Assembly: GCA_025642065.1 (NCBI GenBank)
Contig: JAODUP010000142.1
Span: 783,001 to 847,000 of the forward strand
DNA: 64,000 nucleotides
Direction of reading: 5' to 3'
DNA from: Paralvinella palmiformis
Taxonomy: Eukaryota > Annelida > Polychaeta > Terebellida > Alvinellidae
Shown here: positions 24,892 to 36,329 of the stretch, in pieces
How positions within the stretch are numbered: position 1 is the stretch's first letter
How the letters are laid out: each line of letters begins with the position of its first letter
Notes under the pieces: generated by a model
What the model was told of the DNA's origin: nothing
Seen by the model: only the letters and a program-made list of their open reading frames with translations
Databases searched by the model: none
Made by a program: the position numbers and the translations under genes

Positions 24892-25400
24892 GGTATTCTC
24901 TAGTTACAGGTGACTCTGACTAAAAGAACACAGAAAGAGAGACATGCTAGTAAAATGTATAGAATGTAAATATGCATATGTGTAGCTACGACAATTGGAG
25001 TTCTATGTAGTTATCTTTTAATATATTTATATTCGGAAAAGTAAGTCTGTCTGTTTGTCTATTATCGATGGATCGATATGTTGTACTTTAGAAATGGAGG
25101 TTCTGTTAGTACAAATTTTAATTCTGAACTATCATACTCTTTGGATTTGTCATAGGATGACAAAAGAGAGAAATATTTCCAAACAAGATTTAGTTTGCCC
25201 GGAAGCCGTATGTCTTCGTACTAGTATTAAATAAACAATCCACTCTGGTATAGTAAAATAACTGGAAACCTTTAAATAAACATCATTTTCCAAAATAAAT
25301 ATTCAGCTTACATTGACTTAGATTATTGTTTACTATATATTGAGCAACAGGAATAAGCTTGCACTGACTAGCTTTGCTGTTGTTAAAAGTAGACATTGTG
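22870..25400. other. Intergenic, no gene recognised
   Basis: Contains only simple repeats ((AAT)n at about 23775, (GTT)n at about 24677, (TA)n at 24852-24888) and the inverted repeat at 23931. A - strand frame (23645-23448) has no recognisable motif. Confidence 0.35.
23931..23973. repeat. Perfect 17-bp inverted repeat with 9-base loop
   Basis: acaagctttaaagtccg at 23931-23947 is the exact reverse complement of 23957-23973. The loop is agctctcta. The sequence just after it (gccgaggctacttggtcctt...cccatgtaactaaggg, 23978-24017) is repeated at 52930-52970, so the hairpin may mark the end of a dispersed element. Confidence 0.85.
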
Positions 25401-25419
25401 CAAGACTATTTTCGAGAGT

Positions 25420-25481
25420 TTCTAGAAAATTCTAGAAAGTTCTGGATACTACCTGAATGTAATAACTTCCACATATATAAA
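25420..25481 (+). promoter_or_regulatory. Heat-shock-type promoter: five-unit HSE plus TATA box
   Basis: TTC-ta-GAA-aa-TTC-ta-GAA-ag-TTC (25420-25442) gives five perfect alternating pentamers, the binding site of heat shock factor trimers. It is followed 32 bases later by TATATAAA (25474-25481) in acatatataaaggcc. Spacing and order match animal hsp promoters. Transcription would be expected to start near 25505-25515, just before a small ORF at 25530. Confidence 0.7.
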
Positions 25482-25529
25482 GGCCTACATTAATTATTCT
25501 TTCTCAGTTTCAACTTTGAACTTGCACAA

Positions 25530-25822
25530 ATGACAACTCAGTTAGTGATTGTACGGGGTATCAGTGTAAATTTATAATAGAAGCAGTTGACCAAACCCAA
25601 GTTCAAAATGGGACAACCCCCACCCCCCAAAAAAAACCACAACTAAAACAACACATTTACTCAGAATTATCATGAAGTTTGTTACTGTATTTTCTTTTCC
25701 ACCAAGTGGTCACTCACTAACGGAGTACTTTATTTTTCAGGCAACGCTGGTTATCCTAACTGTTTTTTATGCATGGATATAGATATACAAGTACCTGATG
25801 GTATTAAACGCGTTTCTGTAAA
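25530..25822 (+). CDS. Two small exons downstream of the heat-shock promoter, unknown product (partial)
   Basis: ATG at 25530, about 18 bases past the expected transcription start. Exon 1 is 25530-25557 (MTTQLVIVR plus one base, donor GTATCA). Exon 2 begins at 25741 after a pyrimidine-rich acceptor (tatttttcag) and reads GNAGYPNCFLCMDIDIQVP then DGIKRVSVK. It either stops at TAA (25824-25826; product 37 aa) or splices at the AAA|GTAAGA donor (25822) into an exon I could not identify. Family not recognised. Promoter position, splice sites and frame continuity support a real transcript. It may be a small stress-induced protein or the 5' end of a gene broken by the elements that follow. Confidence 0.4.
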
Positions 25823-25829
25823 GTAAGAA

Positions 25830-26560
25830 GATCCCAAACCATATTTATTTTGTAAGTTACTATCAGCAAGCAGATATTCTACCTTTAGTCAATTTGTCAT
25901 TTCTTGAACCTAGAAATGTTATATCATATGAACATTTTCGATGGATTTGTACTTCCATGAGGACCTAGAACAAACTTACCTTGGTTGTCCAAATAGTAAA
26001 TTTAGGCAACTGTGGTAATTTCTATATTTCAAGATGCCCACTAGACTCCATCTAGAATATTTACATTTTGAATCACTTGCCATAGAATGATGTGCAATAC
26101 CACTTTTGGGCGGGCTTTGTGTGCATAGAATACTCTTCTGATGTATATTTTTTAATTCAAGGTCAATGTGAAGATCAAGATCACATGGTACAGGTCAGAT
26201 TAAGGTCAAAATTGATCGCCCTGTGGACAACGAATGAAACTTTTCCGTTAATTAACCTTTTAGTATATTCATATAGAGAAATGGATAATAATGGACATTT
26301 GTCCATGAGAAAACAGTAACAATTTTGAAATAAGTCTCACGTAGTTCAAAGATCATTACGGACATTGTCTTATATTAATTTCAAAGAAACACACATACAG
26401 TTCCATGGCTATTAATATTACCGGTATATTGTGAGGAATGTTGTTACAAGGATTGACATTCTTGACTATTGAGACTAGGTAGTTGTGTACAATTTACATG
26501 TATGATAGAAGTGTATTGAACTAGATATATGGCCTAATACTAGAAAACGTCATATTTTAA
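25830..26560. other. Non-coding stretch
   Basis: No exon continuing the 25.5-kb gene in phase was found. The ggtcaatgtgaagatcaaga segment at 26161 looks like a low-complexity GGTCA-type repeat. Confidence 0.3.
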
Positions 26561-26569
26561 TTACTATAT

Positions 26570-28800
26570 ATCAATATACGACTTCCACTCATAATCAGAA
26601 TCTGAAAGACCACCCTCAACATATTCGATGTTTCCACTCTCTTGATCCATAACCTCCTCAAAATCATCTTTATGCACCTCCTCCCTCTTAGCACCATCCT
26701 GATCTAAACCAAAATTCTCTTCCCCAACATCTTCAATATCAACTTAGATTATAGCAGGCCTTTTCACCAGTATAGTAACAGTATGGGACGCATGAAATAT
26801 GTTCTTTTGTGACAGCCACATGCCTTGATGCTCTACTTCTTACCCTGTGCGCTGCACTGACAATGAACAAAATAAATCAACTGTGATGGAAATAGGTTAC
26901 CCATAGCAGTGACAGGAACGGAGATGCTTTATTGATCTTCCACCCACATTGAGTGATATTGGCGGACTCAGCGGTGGGACTTGTTGGTCTGCCACCTTCC
27001 ACAACATCACCTGCAGATAAGCCCGCAGCACACGAATCAACAGGTTGATGGATGTTGGAGGGAGAATCATTATCGTAGGACTTTTCTTCTTTTTGATTAA
27101 GAGAGTAAAGCGGGCAGACTCCATGGATATCCCTGGCAGCTGACCATACAGCGCAACGAAGAAGGGTTCTATTGTCTCCATCAGATCCGCCGGTGGAGTT
27201 CCCACTTCACCCAGCACATCTGCCTAGCATGGGAAGCCCCCAGCAAACAAGGTATTTAGTGCACTGATCTTGCCTTTGCCATAACGATATGAGGTTGTGT
27301 CATATCAGCTAAGGGCGTGCATACCAAGCAGCTGTAGACTTTGTGTGGTCCTAGATCAGAGCAGGTGGCATTGATATTCAGCACCGTGCGATAGTACCAT
27401 TCCATCTGCATCCGACACTGCATTTCTACGCGATACACCCAATACACAAGTAAGACAAACACGTCACTATGTACACTTACCACGTCCTTTCGGCGATTGG
27501 CAGCTCCAAGAACATAGGAGATCCTGGTGATATCTGTCTCATCATGACCAAACACACCGTCGTTCTCAGTATCCATTGTCACACTCTCTCCTATAATGTA
27601 CAAGGCACGTTCGCCAGCCTTCGCTTGTTGTTCTTGCTCTTTCGGATTGCATCTCTTTTGGGCAGAAGTCTAGTAGAAGTTATAGTCGATGATAACCTCA
27701 CCAGTCCACCGCATGATCCTTGGCTGAGACATCCTGGTACTTGTCGAAGACAAAGATTTTCTCAGTACCATCTGGATAGTGACATAATCTTCTCTGAATG
27801 TACGGGATCAGATCGGACGGCTTGAAGCCGAGTGGCCACACAATATGGTAGAACAGTCGAGAAACATCTACGATGACAATGCCAACCTCTGTTGAAAAGA
27901 TCTCAAGCACACCAATGCGTTTAACCAGCCCCGACTTGTTGGCTTTGCGGAGACAACCAAGATCATCAATGAGTGATGGAAGCTTTGCACACAGTTCCTA
28001 GGCAAACAGAGAATCAAACTCCATCTATCATCTGCCGTCGCTGACCAATCAGTGTTCTGAAGGTCTATTATTGGCCCGACCTTGTTACCATTGACCTGCT
28101 TCTCTAACAGGTACCGGGTGCACATGGCCAGCAAGGAAGAAGTACTCCAATGACCAAACATACAGATGCTGGCTGATTTGAGTATGTCTTGGCTCCTAGC
28201 TAGGTGAATATTAAAGCCATACCACTCCATAGCATCTTGTCCATGACTTAGGCTATTGAGCCACCGGGTGTCCTTTTCTTGGGCAGCCATCAGACTGGCC
28301 TCTCGATAACATACCTCTGTGTAGCTGATCCCAGCGGTCTTGCCAGTGGAGAAGCATAGTGCATTACTGGAATGTCCCTATTACTGGCCACAGACTGGGC
28401 CTGCTTGGATGTTAGGCGATGGATTGTGAGAGTACTGATGCTAGGCTGCGTGTTGGAAGTCTCGATAATCCCAGCTGGGTGCACGGCGACCATTTGGAGT
28501 CGACACCAGCAAGTGGACGTTGTTATACCAGCCAAACACGAGTTCGACGGTCTGAGTGAGACCTATTATTTGATGCAGCGTAGCAGCATTGTCACTGACG
28601 TACTTCGCTGCTGACTTGGGGAACTGCAGCACTTCATATGACACTCTGTATGCGTGTCTATTTAAGATGTGAATGACATTACTGCTACCAATCTTGTGAT
28701 GTAGCTTGACACTAAGCCCAAGTATTGTTTGATTCCGTGTACTGGTAATGCCATGTTGTATGGATTGTCATAGACTCAGTGAAGCTGTTGTGACGTCACC
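26570..28800 (-). pseudogene. Decayed member of a repetitive metazoan gene family (DVSAKDH / Cys-rich C-terminus type)
   Basis: In order on the - strand: RVSYEVLQFPKSAAKYVSDN (28650-28590), IFVFDKYQDVSAKDHAVDW (27755-27700) and SVHSDVFVLLVYWVYR (about 27480-27430, an S-x-D-x-D/F-V-L-L core). A region with GTPPADLMETIEPFFVALYG and LPPTSINLLIRVLRAYLQVM follows (27200-26990), then a Cys-rich stretch HCQCSAQGKK...ACGCHK (about 26870-26800) and an acidic tail. This order matches an abundant, poorly named gene family in molluscs and cnidarians that behaves like a mobile or retroposed gene. Many stops and frameshifts make it inactive. Family recollection is from memory; no search was run. Confidence 0.55.
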
Positions 28801-29840
28801 ATTTGATACGAACTTTGAGACAAATCTAAACAGAGTCGCCCTAGTTTGTTGTTTTCACATGGTATGAAATCACCAAGATCAAGCCTCAGTGGTGATCTTT
28901 CTCACCAAAACATCCTCTTTCTCCTCATCTGCAGTGTCTATTTTGAAAATCTTCACAATGTTACGTATGAACTCTTGGAATCCAACAATGAATTCACAAT
29001 CCTTAATGCAAAGTACTATCACATCAGCCAAATACGGAATCAGCTTGGTAAACATTTGCTTTCATGTCAACTGACCACAATAAATCACATACGTATCATG
29101 TAGGTTAATGGATGTCCAAGTACATAGGTTTCGTTTAGAATACATCTCATCAACTATATATTTCACAACTTCATCATCAATCGTCGAGGTCTGGTCAGCA
29201 TACACAGGAGAAGTTTTCTAAATTCATCATAACAACAAATGTTATACTGCAGCCAAATCATGTACACCATGACAACGCATAGCAATGTCCCTACTCCATA
29301 CATCATGTCGATCATCACAATATTGCATTACAACAGCCTTGAAAGATGAAACATCTTTGACACCCTTTCTTTTGCATTGTGCTGCTTGTCCCATATATAT
29401 GGGTATTTAAGATTTACATACTTTATCAGAAAACAAACACTTGTGACCTTCTGATTCTAGCAACTGATGGATCATCATTGTTTATTGAGTCAACCTTCCT
29501 CTTCTTAGCCACCCTTTTTTTACATAATCCTTCAAGTAACCCTTTTTCTGCTTGAGAGGCAAAAATAGCCTGAAATATATTACTGTTTTTTTACTCGTCA
29601 CATCGCTCTGTTGCACATTCAGTAAGTGTTTTTAAGTGAAACACTTGCCATCATATAACGCTGCATCATCCATTACATATCCTGCATAATATATATTAGA
29701 ATTAAATAGAAATGTGCATAAATGCATGTCAGGTATGAATAGAATATTATTCAGCATAATATTCCACCTCATTTGAGCTTATATGATCGGGTAACAACTT
29801 GGCGACGCCGATAGTGTACACGACAAACCTGTGTCATATG
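28800..29840. other. Non-coding stretch
   Basis: No supported gene. Part of it may be the upstream end of the 26.6-28.8 kb relic, but no motif shows this. Confidence 0.3.
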
Positions 29841-29849
29841 TTTAGCTGA

Positions 29850-30150
29850 AACCTTTATGTTAGTTGGCGCGCCGAGAACCCATAAAGGCATAACTTTCAT
29901 CCCGATCAAACAACAACTTGGCAACGCCGAACCGATCGAACCTCTGTCCGTATGGTTGATATAGGTAGGATTTGTTTAGCTATTCGAACCTAGAATGGAA
30001 CTCAGATCAGCATCTCTGGTATCGAAATATTATATATATGTTAACCTACTACTGAACCATATGCACGTGTTGTTAACTACGAGCTGTAGAGTCAAATAGT
30101 ACACATTTTTATTTGTTTCCGCTATAATGTCGGATAATTGGATATCACGT
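29850..30150 (+). repeat. Dispersed repeat DR-1, copy d
   Basis: gttagttggcgcgccgagaa, then taggtaggatttgtttagc, tcgaacctagaatggaac and gcacgtgttgttaactacga occur in the same order as in the 53-kb copy. It abuts the 3' end of the - strand Gypsy remnant, where an LTR would be expected. Confidence 0.55.
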
Positions 30151-30215
30151 AATGTAATCAATCAATATAATACATAGTAAATAAACTAATCAACATGTTA
30201 TTTTCATTGTCATTA

Positions 30216-31110
30216 TCAACATTGTTCGATAAGTATGTGTGGCACTTTCACTGGACGGGAGCTACGTCTCTGTGCTACAGGCTGCTCTACAGTCTCTGGA
30301 CCAGCAGTGTGAGTGACTGCAGGCATAAGAGGATCTGCTGCTTGGGATGTTTTGGTTGTACTTGTAATATGCTCATCTGAGTGAGAGGCATAATCATCTT
30401 TGTCATGAAATTGCTCCTGGGTCTTCCTGAGATGTCTCTTATTCCTACGAAAACCCTGCCTATCCTCAGGTAATAACATTATAAGATCTTGTGCATTCAG
30501 AAGAACTGACCACTTGTGCCAATCTACTCCAACACTTGTTGTTATCATCCTGGATGCGCACAATATCACCATGTTTCAGGGATTTAAGCTCCTTAGCATT
30601 AATGTGGTCCGATAATCTGGAAATCCTGTTGAGGAGTTTTCTTCCCATAAGTAACTCAGCAGGCGAGTATCCACATGCCAGTGGACTGATCTGTAACTAA
30701 GTAGCGCAAGATATGGGTCGTTTCCTGATTCTACTGACCTTAGTGAGCAGATTTTTTTACAATTCCTATACCCTTTTCTGCCATACCATTAGACTGAGGA
30801 TATCTTGGGCTTGATGTTGTGTGATTAAAACCATATTCTCTCGCAAACAAACTGAAGCATTCCGAGTCAAAAATAGAGACCATTGTCACTGATCACTTGT
30901 TCTGGAATTCCATGATGTACAAACATTGATTTAACACGTGTAATTACAGTGTCTGATGTTGTGTTTGTGAGCAATGCAATTTCTGGCTATTTCGAGTAGT
31001 AATCGATTGCTAATAAATATGTCTTGTTTCCTAACTGGAATAGATATATAACAATTTCCCCCCACTTCTGTTCGCTGACAGGAAGTGAGTTGACAATCAT
31101 GTCTACGTAA
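30216..31110 (-). pseudogene. Gypsy integrase core (partial) and C-terminal tail
   Basis: AIDYYSK (first catalytic Asp) and GIPEQVISDNG (second) are visible near 31010 and 30900. The upstream HHCC zinc-binding module is absent: the sequence jumps from LPVSEQK straight to the core. The last ORF (30572-30216) is a basic tail with QRRSSRPVKVP. Confidence 0.7.
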
Positions 31111-31249
31111 ACTTTTACTTCTGCTTCAGTCGAACTCTCACGATTCGGGTTTGATGCACCGGACAATAGATCAGCCCATACTAAATACTTGCCAGGCGTG
31201 AAGATCAGTTCAAATAAATGTGTATGGCTGAAGTTTTAGTAATAACCTT

Positions 31250-31704
31250 TGGATCCTGGGTGGACAGTCTGTAAATGTTACGTCTTGCAATACTGATAAG
31301 CGGCTTGTGGTCTGTCTCTAGTATTACTTCTTTACCATAAATATACTGGTGAACATTTTCACATCCAAATGCAATTCCGAGTTTCCTTTTTCTATTTACG
31401 CATAAAGCGTTTCTGCACTTGTTAGTGTGCGCGATGCAAATGATACTGGTTGCCAGCGAGAATCATGTTCTTGTAGGAGTACAGCTCCAGTGCTGTCTTT
31501 GGACGCGTCTGGAGATATCATTGTCGGTAGCGATGGATCGTAAAATTTAAGAACTGGCTCTGACACGATCACTTGTTTAACATAATTCCACTCGGCTTCA
31601 TCTGTAGATGTCCACCGGAATTCCACATCTGTTTCTAGTAAATGACGTATGTTTGCTGTTTCAGCTGACAAGTTAGAGATAAACCTGCCTAGATACTTTA
31701 TCAA
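31250..31704 (-). pseudogene. Gypsy RNase H
   Basis: Tether and RNase H region: DLPY/FYDPSLP, then ISPDASKDSTGAVLLQ (Val-Asp changed to Ser-Pro-Asp), SFASRTLTSAE, and a later TDHKPL-like segment in another frame. The frame ends at a TAG (31396) before the second half. Confidence 0.75.
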
Positions 31705-31899
31705 ACCAAGGCGTGTTTGGAGTTCTCCAATATGTTTTGGTGCTGGTATAACCTTGATATCTGCTACCTTGTCATTATCTGGTTGTATTCCCTCAGCTGT
31801 CAGCTTGTCTCCAAGAAAGCTGATGCTTTGTACTTGAAATTGGCATTTGTTTCTGTTTATTTCAGTCCTGATTTTCGTATACGATCCAGGACGATTTTG

Positions 31900-32546
31900 A
31901 CACGTTGATCATGTTGATCTTTGTTTCTTCCCCAGATAATTATGTCATCTGTGAACACTTGCAAGCATCTATACCTGCACATTTTTGCGAGACTGTTTTA
32001 TGGAATACCTCATGACTTGAGCATATTCCAAACGGTAGTCGATTGAAACAATACCGTCCAAATGGTGTATTGAATGTACATAATCTGGCACTTTGACTTG
32101 TCCAGCTCAATCTGCCAGAATCTATTTGAAGCATCTAGCTTAGTAAACCACTTAGCTCCAGCCATCTCGGCTGTAATCTCTGTCTTTGTTGGTAGATGAA
32201 AATGTTCACGTTTAATGTTCTTGTTTAGGTCACGTGGATCAATACACAATCTAAGTTGACCTGTTTTCTTCTCTACGATCACCAGTGAATTTACACAATA
32301 TGTAGTCTCATCCACTTTAGACACAAAGGGAATGTTTAGTTTTTCAAGTTTGTTCAACTCTTTGTGCAGTCTATTGCGCAATGAGATTGGTACTTTTAGT
32401 GGCGCATGTACCACCGGAGATAATTCCTCTTTAAGTTCAATGTGATGTTTCACTTGTAGGCATCCAGTGCATTTGAACACATCATCATATTCCTGGACCA
32501 GTTGTTTAATTCCTGGAGAGTTTATAGCATATATTCGTTTCATCAA
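31900..32546 (-). pseudogene. Gypsy reverse transcriptase
   Basis: Motifs include KTGQLRLCIDPRDLNKNI and KWFTKLDASNRFWQIELD (the 'LDA' variant of motif A), then an F-T-D-D active-site motif near 31955 in a shifted frame. Frameshifts near 32050 and 31940 break it. Confidence 0.8.
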
Positions 32547-32845
32547 TCCTAGGCGAATACAGGTGTTTTTCCTAAACGTGCAATGTTATCTGTGTCTACA
32601 ATTGCAAACATGACTTTAAATGTCTTGTGTTTCAGTGTGAGGGTAAGTCTTGTCATTCCTACACACGGTATTGACTGGTTGTTTCAATTAGCGTAATCCA
32701 ATCATCATCATTTTCTGCTTCAATTGCATCGATCAAAAGTGGCATGTTATCACTCTCTGTGTTTAACGTTTCATTTGGCAGTGATATATTGTTGATGGCT
32801 CCAACAAATAATGTGTCCGGATATACTTCCTGTTCGTCATGTTCA

Positions 32846-33691
32846 TCAAGAGCATGGACCTTTTTGATCTTGTTTATTTTGTGAGGACTGCAGGCCTTGC
32901 AGACAGTTGCAAAGTGATTTAACATTTATGACAGGTTTTACCATGCGCTGGGCAGTTATGTATTTCCCACAGCTGTAACATTTGACTTGTGTCATGATTC
33001 CACCACGCGCACCAACTTGAATCTGCCCTCGACCACGATAGGTACCATCTCTGTATGCAGGTCTACGCAGAGCACCTGCGCGGAATGTTGTATTATTTTG
33101 ATTAACGAAATCCACATGTTTATCTGGTGTAAACTGGAGTAGTTTTAACTGTTTACTTGCCGTTTCTACAGCTTTGCAAATATGAATAGCCTTGGGGAGG
33201 TATAATTCAGCCTCACGGAACAATCGTCCCTGAACTGTTGGATCGTTAGTTCCGATAACTATTTGATCACGAATTAAACTATCCCTCAATGTTCCAAAAT
33301 GACAGTTCTTTGTCAAGTTTGTAATGTCTGTCAATTATTTGTCAAACAGTTCATCCGTTTTTTGGATTCTCATTCTAAAGACAAATCTCTCATGCCTTTC
33401 GTTTATTTTGGGCTTACAATACGCCTCAAATTTAGCCCGAACTGAATCATATTTATCCTTCTCTTCATCCGTAAAAGTGAAGGTATTGTAGATTTCCAGA
33501 GCCTCCTGTCCTGCCACCGTCAGAAAGATGGCAATGCGCTGTTTATCACTTTTAGAATCTACCGCAATCGCCATCAGATACAGTTCAAATGCTTGTATAA
33601 AACGTCTCCAGTTTTCCCCAACATTCCCCGTACATTGTAAATGACCGGGGGGCTTGATCTGATCCATATTTATTTTCGTTTCTGCTACCAT
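32846..33691 (-). pseudogene. Gypsy gag
   Basis: Two frames joined by a stop. 33691-33335 starts MVAETKINMDQIKPPGHL and contains a W-R-R-F-I-Q-A-F-E capsid-like segment. 33334-32846 continues with helical capsid sequence (LIRDQIVIGTNDPTVQGRLF). Near 32985 CYSCGK begins a zinc-knuckle pair that is split by a frameshift. A stop between the two parts disrupts the protein. Confidence 0.75.
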
Positions 33692-33959
33692 GTATTATTA
33701 TGTGAACAACATCTGGTTTTGCCGTATATCTCCAGCCGATTTTTATTAACTAAACTTCACCTACGTGGCAATACATATAAAAAGAACTTTCCTATTATCA
33801 ATACAGTATTGATTTAACTATGTATAGATTAGTGGAAGTATAGGTTTTAAAGGATGTATAAGCCGCCGAGCAAAAACGAAAATCGAATCACCTACAGCCT
33901 TGGAGTTAGAGAGTAAAACACCCAAATCAGATCACGGCAATGTTTAGATTAATTATAAC

Positions 33960-34865
33960 TTGTCATTTGGGGCAGAGACCCTTGGCTGTCGCCTATTGGG
34001 CACAGCCACCTGGTGTTGACTTCTGTTGTTATGACGATTGGTGAACTGGGAGTTGTTTAACATGGTGGCAAGTCAGTTTACTATAAAAGTCACTTTCGGA
34101 GGAGAAAAAACCTTACCAGTTGCTGCTAGGTGGCGGTCTGGAAGTTTGTGGTCTTCCGGGCGGAGATGACCTTTAAGTATTCTTCGGTGCTTCGGGTAGG
34201 CTGGGCAGTTAAGCAGATAATGTACCGGGTCGTACAGTTGTTGACAGTGCCGGCATAGTGTATGGGGTGACGGTGAAGTTTCTTGTTTAAGTCCAGAAAC
34301 GTAGTCTTCTGAGTTGGGTGTCGGCCAATCTGTTGTTGAGGATATTATGTCCAATTACAGTGGTCTTCTGGTACCAATCATTTGATGCTGGTGTATATTC
34401 TGTGTAGATCGATAGATAGATAGTTGAATATGCCTACGGTCTGTTCGGCATATTCGATGACATCTAGGCTCGTGGCTTCGTTCGCTAGTTGATCGGCTCG
34501 GTCGTTGCCATCAAGGTTAATGTGGCTTGGAACCCAGTGGAGTATTACTTGGATTCCCTGCTGCCTGAGAGTTGAGGCCGTTGTGTATATTTCTCTGATG
34601 ATTTCGGGATAGGTGTGAAAATTGGCTGTGGTGATGATGGATGATTACTCTGCCATGGTTATGGGCTGTCTCGATATCCATATTAGTGCTGCTTTGACTG
34701 CGTGCAGCTCAGCTAAGGTGATCGGGGTGTTTGGGATTCTGCCTCTTATTTCTTCGTCTTTTTCTTTGATAAAGCAGGCCCAGGTTGTAGTTCTGTTATC
34801 TTGGGAACTGGCGTCGGTGTAGATGTTGATGGTTGGTGTTCGGCTTTCATTTGTGTAGGCAATTA
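33960..34865 (-). mobile_element. 3' end of a LINE with an RNase H domain
   Basis: On the - strand from 34860: INIYTDASSQDNRTTTWACF (first catalytic Asp), ITLAELHAVKAALIW (catalytic Glu) and HWVPSHINLDGNDRADQLAN (catalytic Asp and the H-x-N/G-x-D-x-A-D motif), a complete RNase H signature. A C-terminal C-x2-C...H...C cluster CRHCQQLYDPVHYLLNCPAY follows at about 34250-34195. One or two stops interrupt it. The 3' untranslated tail shares gcgacagcc...tctgcccc with the LINE fragment at 60-460 and the SINE at 12.1 kb. LINEs with their own RNase H belong to the I, Jockey-like and related groups. Confidence 0.8.
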
Positions 34866-34869
34866 TGTT

Positions 34870-35340
34870 TGTTGCTTCTATTGCTGCGCCTTCTGATTAA
34901 TTATCTAAGCAACCCTATTTATAGCCATTTTTCAATTGTTCTATCTTTCTTCAAAGCAATACTATATAAACTATATAACCCAATTGTTACCGTCTTCAAA
35001 GATCAGTTTTTACAACGGGCAGGCGTCACGAAGCGACTACTATTAAAACTGTTTAGCTTAATTGCTATTAAAAGACCGACATCTGCGCTGAAGCAGATAG
35101 TAATAGCGCGTCAAAGATTCGGTACTGTTTAAACTATGTTATCATTTTCAAACCTGACCTAATGTCTGTTATTCTAACTATTGTAGTAATAATGTTCTTA
35201 AACGTTATTTATGACAAGCAGATTAGAGCTAATATTGAATGCTATAGTACAAACTGGATATAACTGGACCTAGGAAAGATAATTCTATTCCCACATACAA
35301 CCAAGGTCAATTTTATATGCAACTAAAGTTGTTATATAAA
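34870..35340. other. Non-coding stretch
   Basis: Nothing assignable. Confidence 0.3.
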
Positions 35341-35350
35341 ACACGGTATC

Positions 35351-35437
35351 CGGACATTTAGCTAACGGACATTTAGCCAACGGACATTTAGCCAACGGAA
35401 ATTTAGCCAATATTTGCAGGGGGGACATTTAACCAAC
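35351..35437. repeat. 15-bp minisatellite (cggacatttagccaa)
   Basis: Four adjacent copies (35351-35410) with single-base differences, then a degenerate fifth after 11 bases (gggacatttaaccaa). Frame-preserving length but no open frame of interest. Confidence 0.85.
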
Positions 35438-35439
35438 AT

Positions 35440-36170
35440 TCAAAATTTACATCTACATGTATATTGTTATATTTTTGAGTTTGTGTATGCTCTGTCAATA
35501 TTATGTTCTCTTTATGGATGTTGCAATTATAGGCCTATCTTTAGATAAGATGTTAGCAACATAATAATTATTGCTGCTTTTTGTACAATTTGTATATTTA
35601 TATTAATGTATACTGTTGTCTCCGATATTATACATAAATATAAATAATGATATGTCAAGGTTGGGAGGTTTTTTTTACACAGACGTTATTAACACCGTTA
35701 ACTACTTAACTATATATGGCATGTGGGTAATTACTACTTGTATATACGGCAGATAATCTACTAGTCTCAGAATAACCCTCTATCCAATGTTGACACTTAC
35801 ATGTATTGTAATGGTGTTTAGATGTGACTGAATAACCTAGGTGATATATCATAGTTTTAACTCCAAAAGAAGATTTTCAGCAAATCAGCAGTTCGAGTAC
35901 AAAATAGTCAACTGGTTGCTTCCATTTACATGCTAAACCTCTCAACATAAAGACAAAGACTGGCTAAATATCTAATTTTTCCAACATCTCCAAATTATCC
36001 ACCTCATCATGCTCAGGGTTATATGACACATTTTATTTCATTGCCAGTTCTTCAAAAACAACACAGCATAATTTTGATTAGTCTGTCATTACATTAATTT
36101 TAGTCTTGAAAGTGTCCAACAAAGCGTTATTAAAACCTGGATAAATCTTGAGTTTCATGACACTGTTTTG
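35440..36170. other. Non-coding stretch
   Basis: AT-rich; nothing supported. Confidence 0.3.
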
Positions 36171-36173
36171 GAT

Positions 36174-36325
36174 GATGATGATGATGATGATTGGTGGTTT
36201 ACGGTCACTTTTGTGCACTTGGTAGGCTAAATGGGCCGAGCTACATCCAAAGGTAATGAAGCGAAGTCAAAGATGAAGCACCCATCATATATTCCTACGC
36301 CAAGATTATAACACGGGGTGAGGGG
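36174..36325 (-). mobile_element. tRNA-derived SINE (family A), copy 2
   Basis: Preceded by (GATGAT)n, then ggtggtttacggtcactttt, gtgcac..ggtaggctaaatgggccgag, aatgaagcgaagtcaaagatga and cctacgccaagattataaca. The tRNA-like head past the B box is truncated at a G run. Confidence 0.75.
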
Positions 36326-36329
36326 GGGG

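Larger units (their letters stand above)
30190..33950 (-). mobile_element. Ty3/Gypsy LTR retrotransposon remnant
   Basis: Read on the - strand: gag (33691-32850), a CCHC zinc-knuckle region (about 32990-32910), RT (32546-31900), RNase H (31704-31250), part of the integrase (about 31110-30650) and a basic C-terminal tail (30572-30216). A TGGTAGCAGA primer-binding-site motif overlaps the gag start, and the adjoining sequence (TGTATTATTATG... on + from 33691) looks like an LTR edge. No partner LTR was found at the other end. Many stops and frameshifts; incapable of transposition. Confidence 0.85.
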
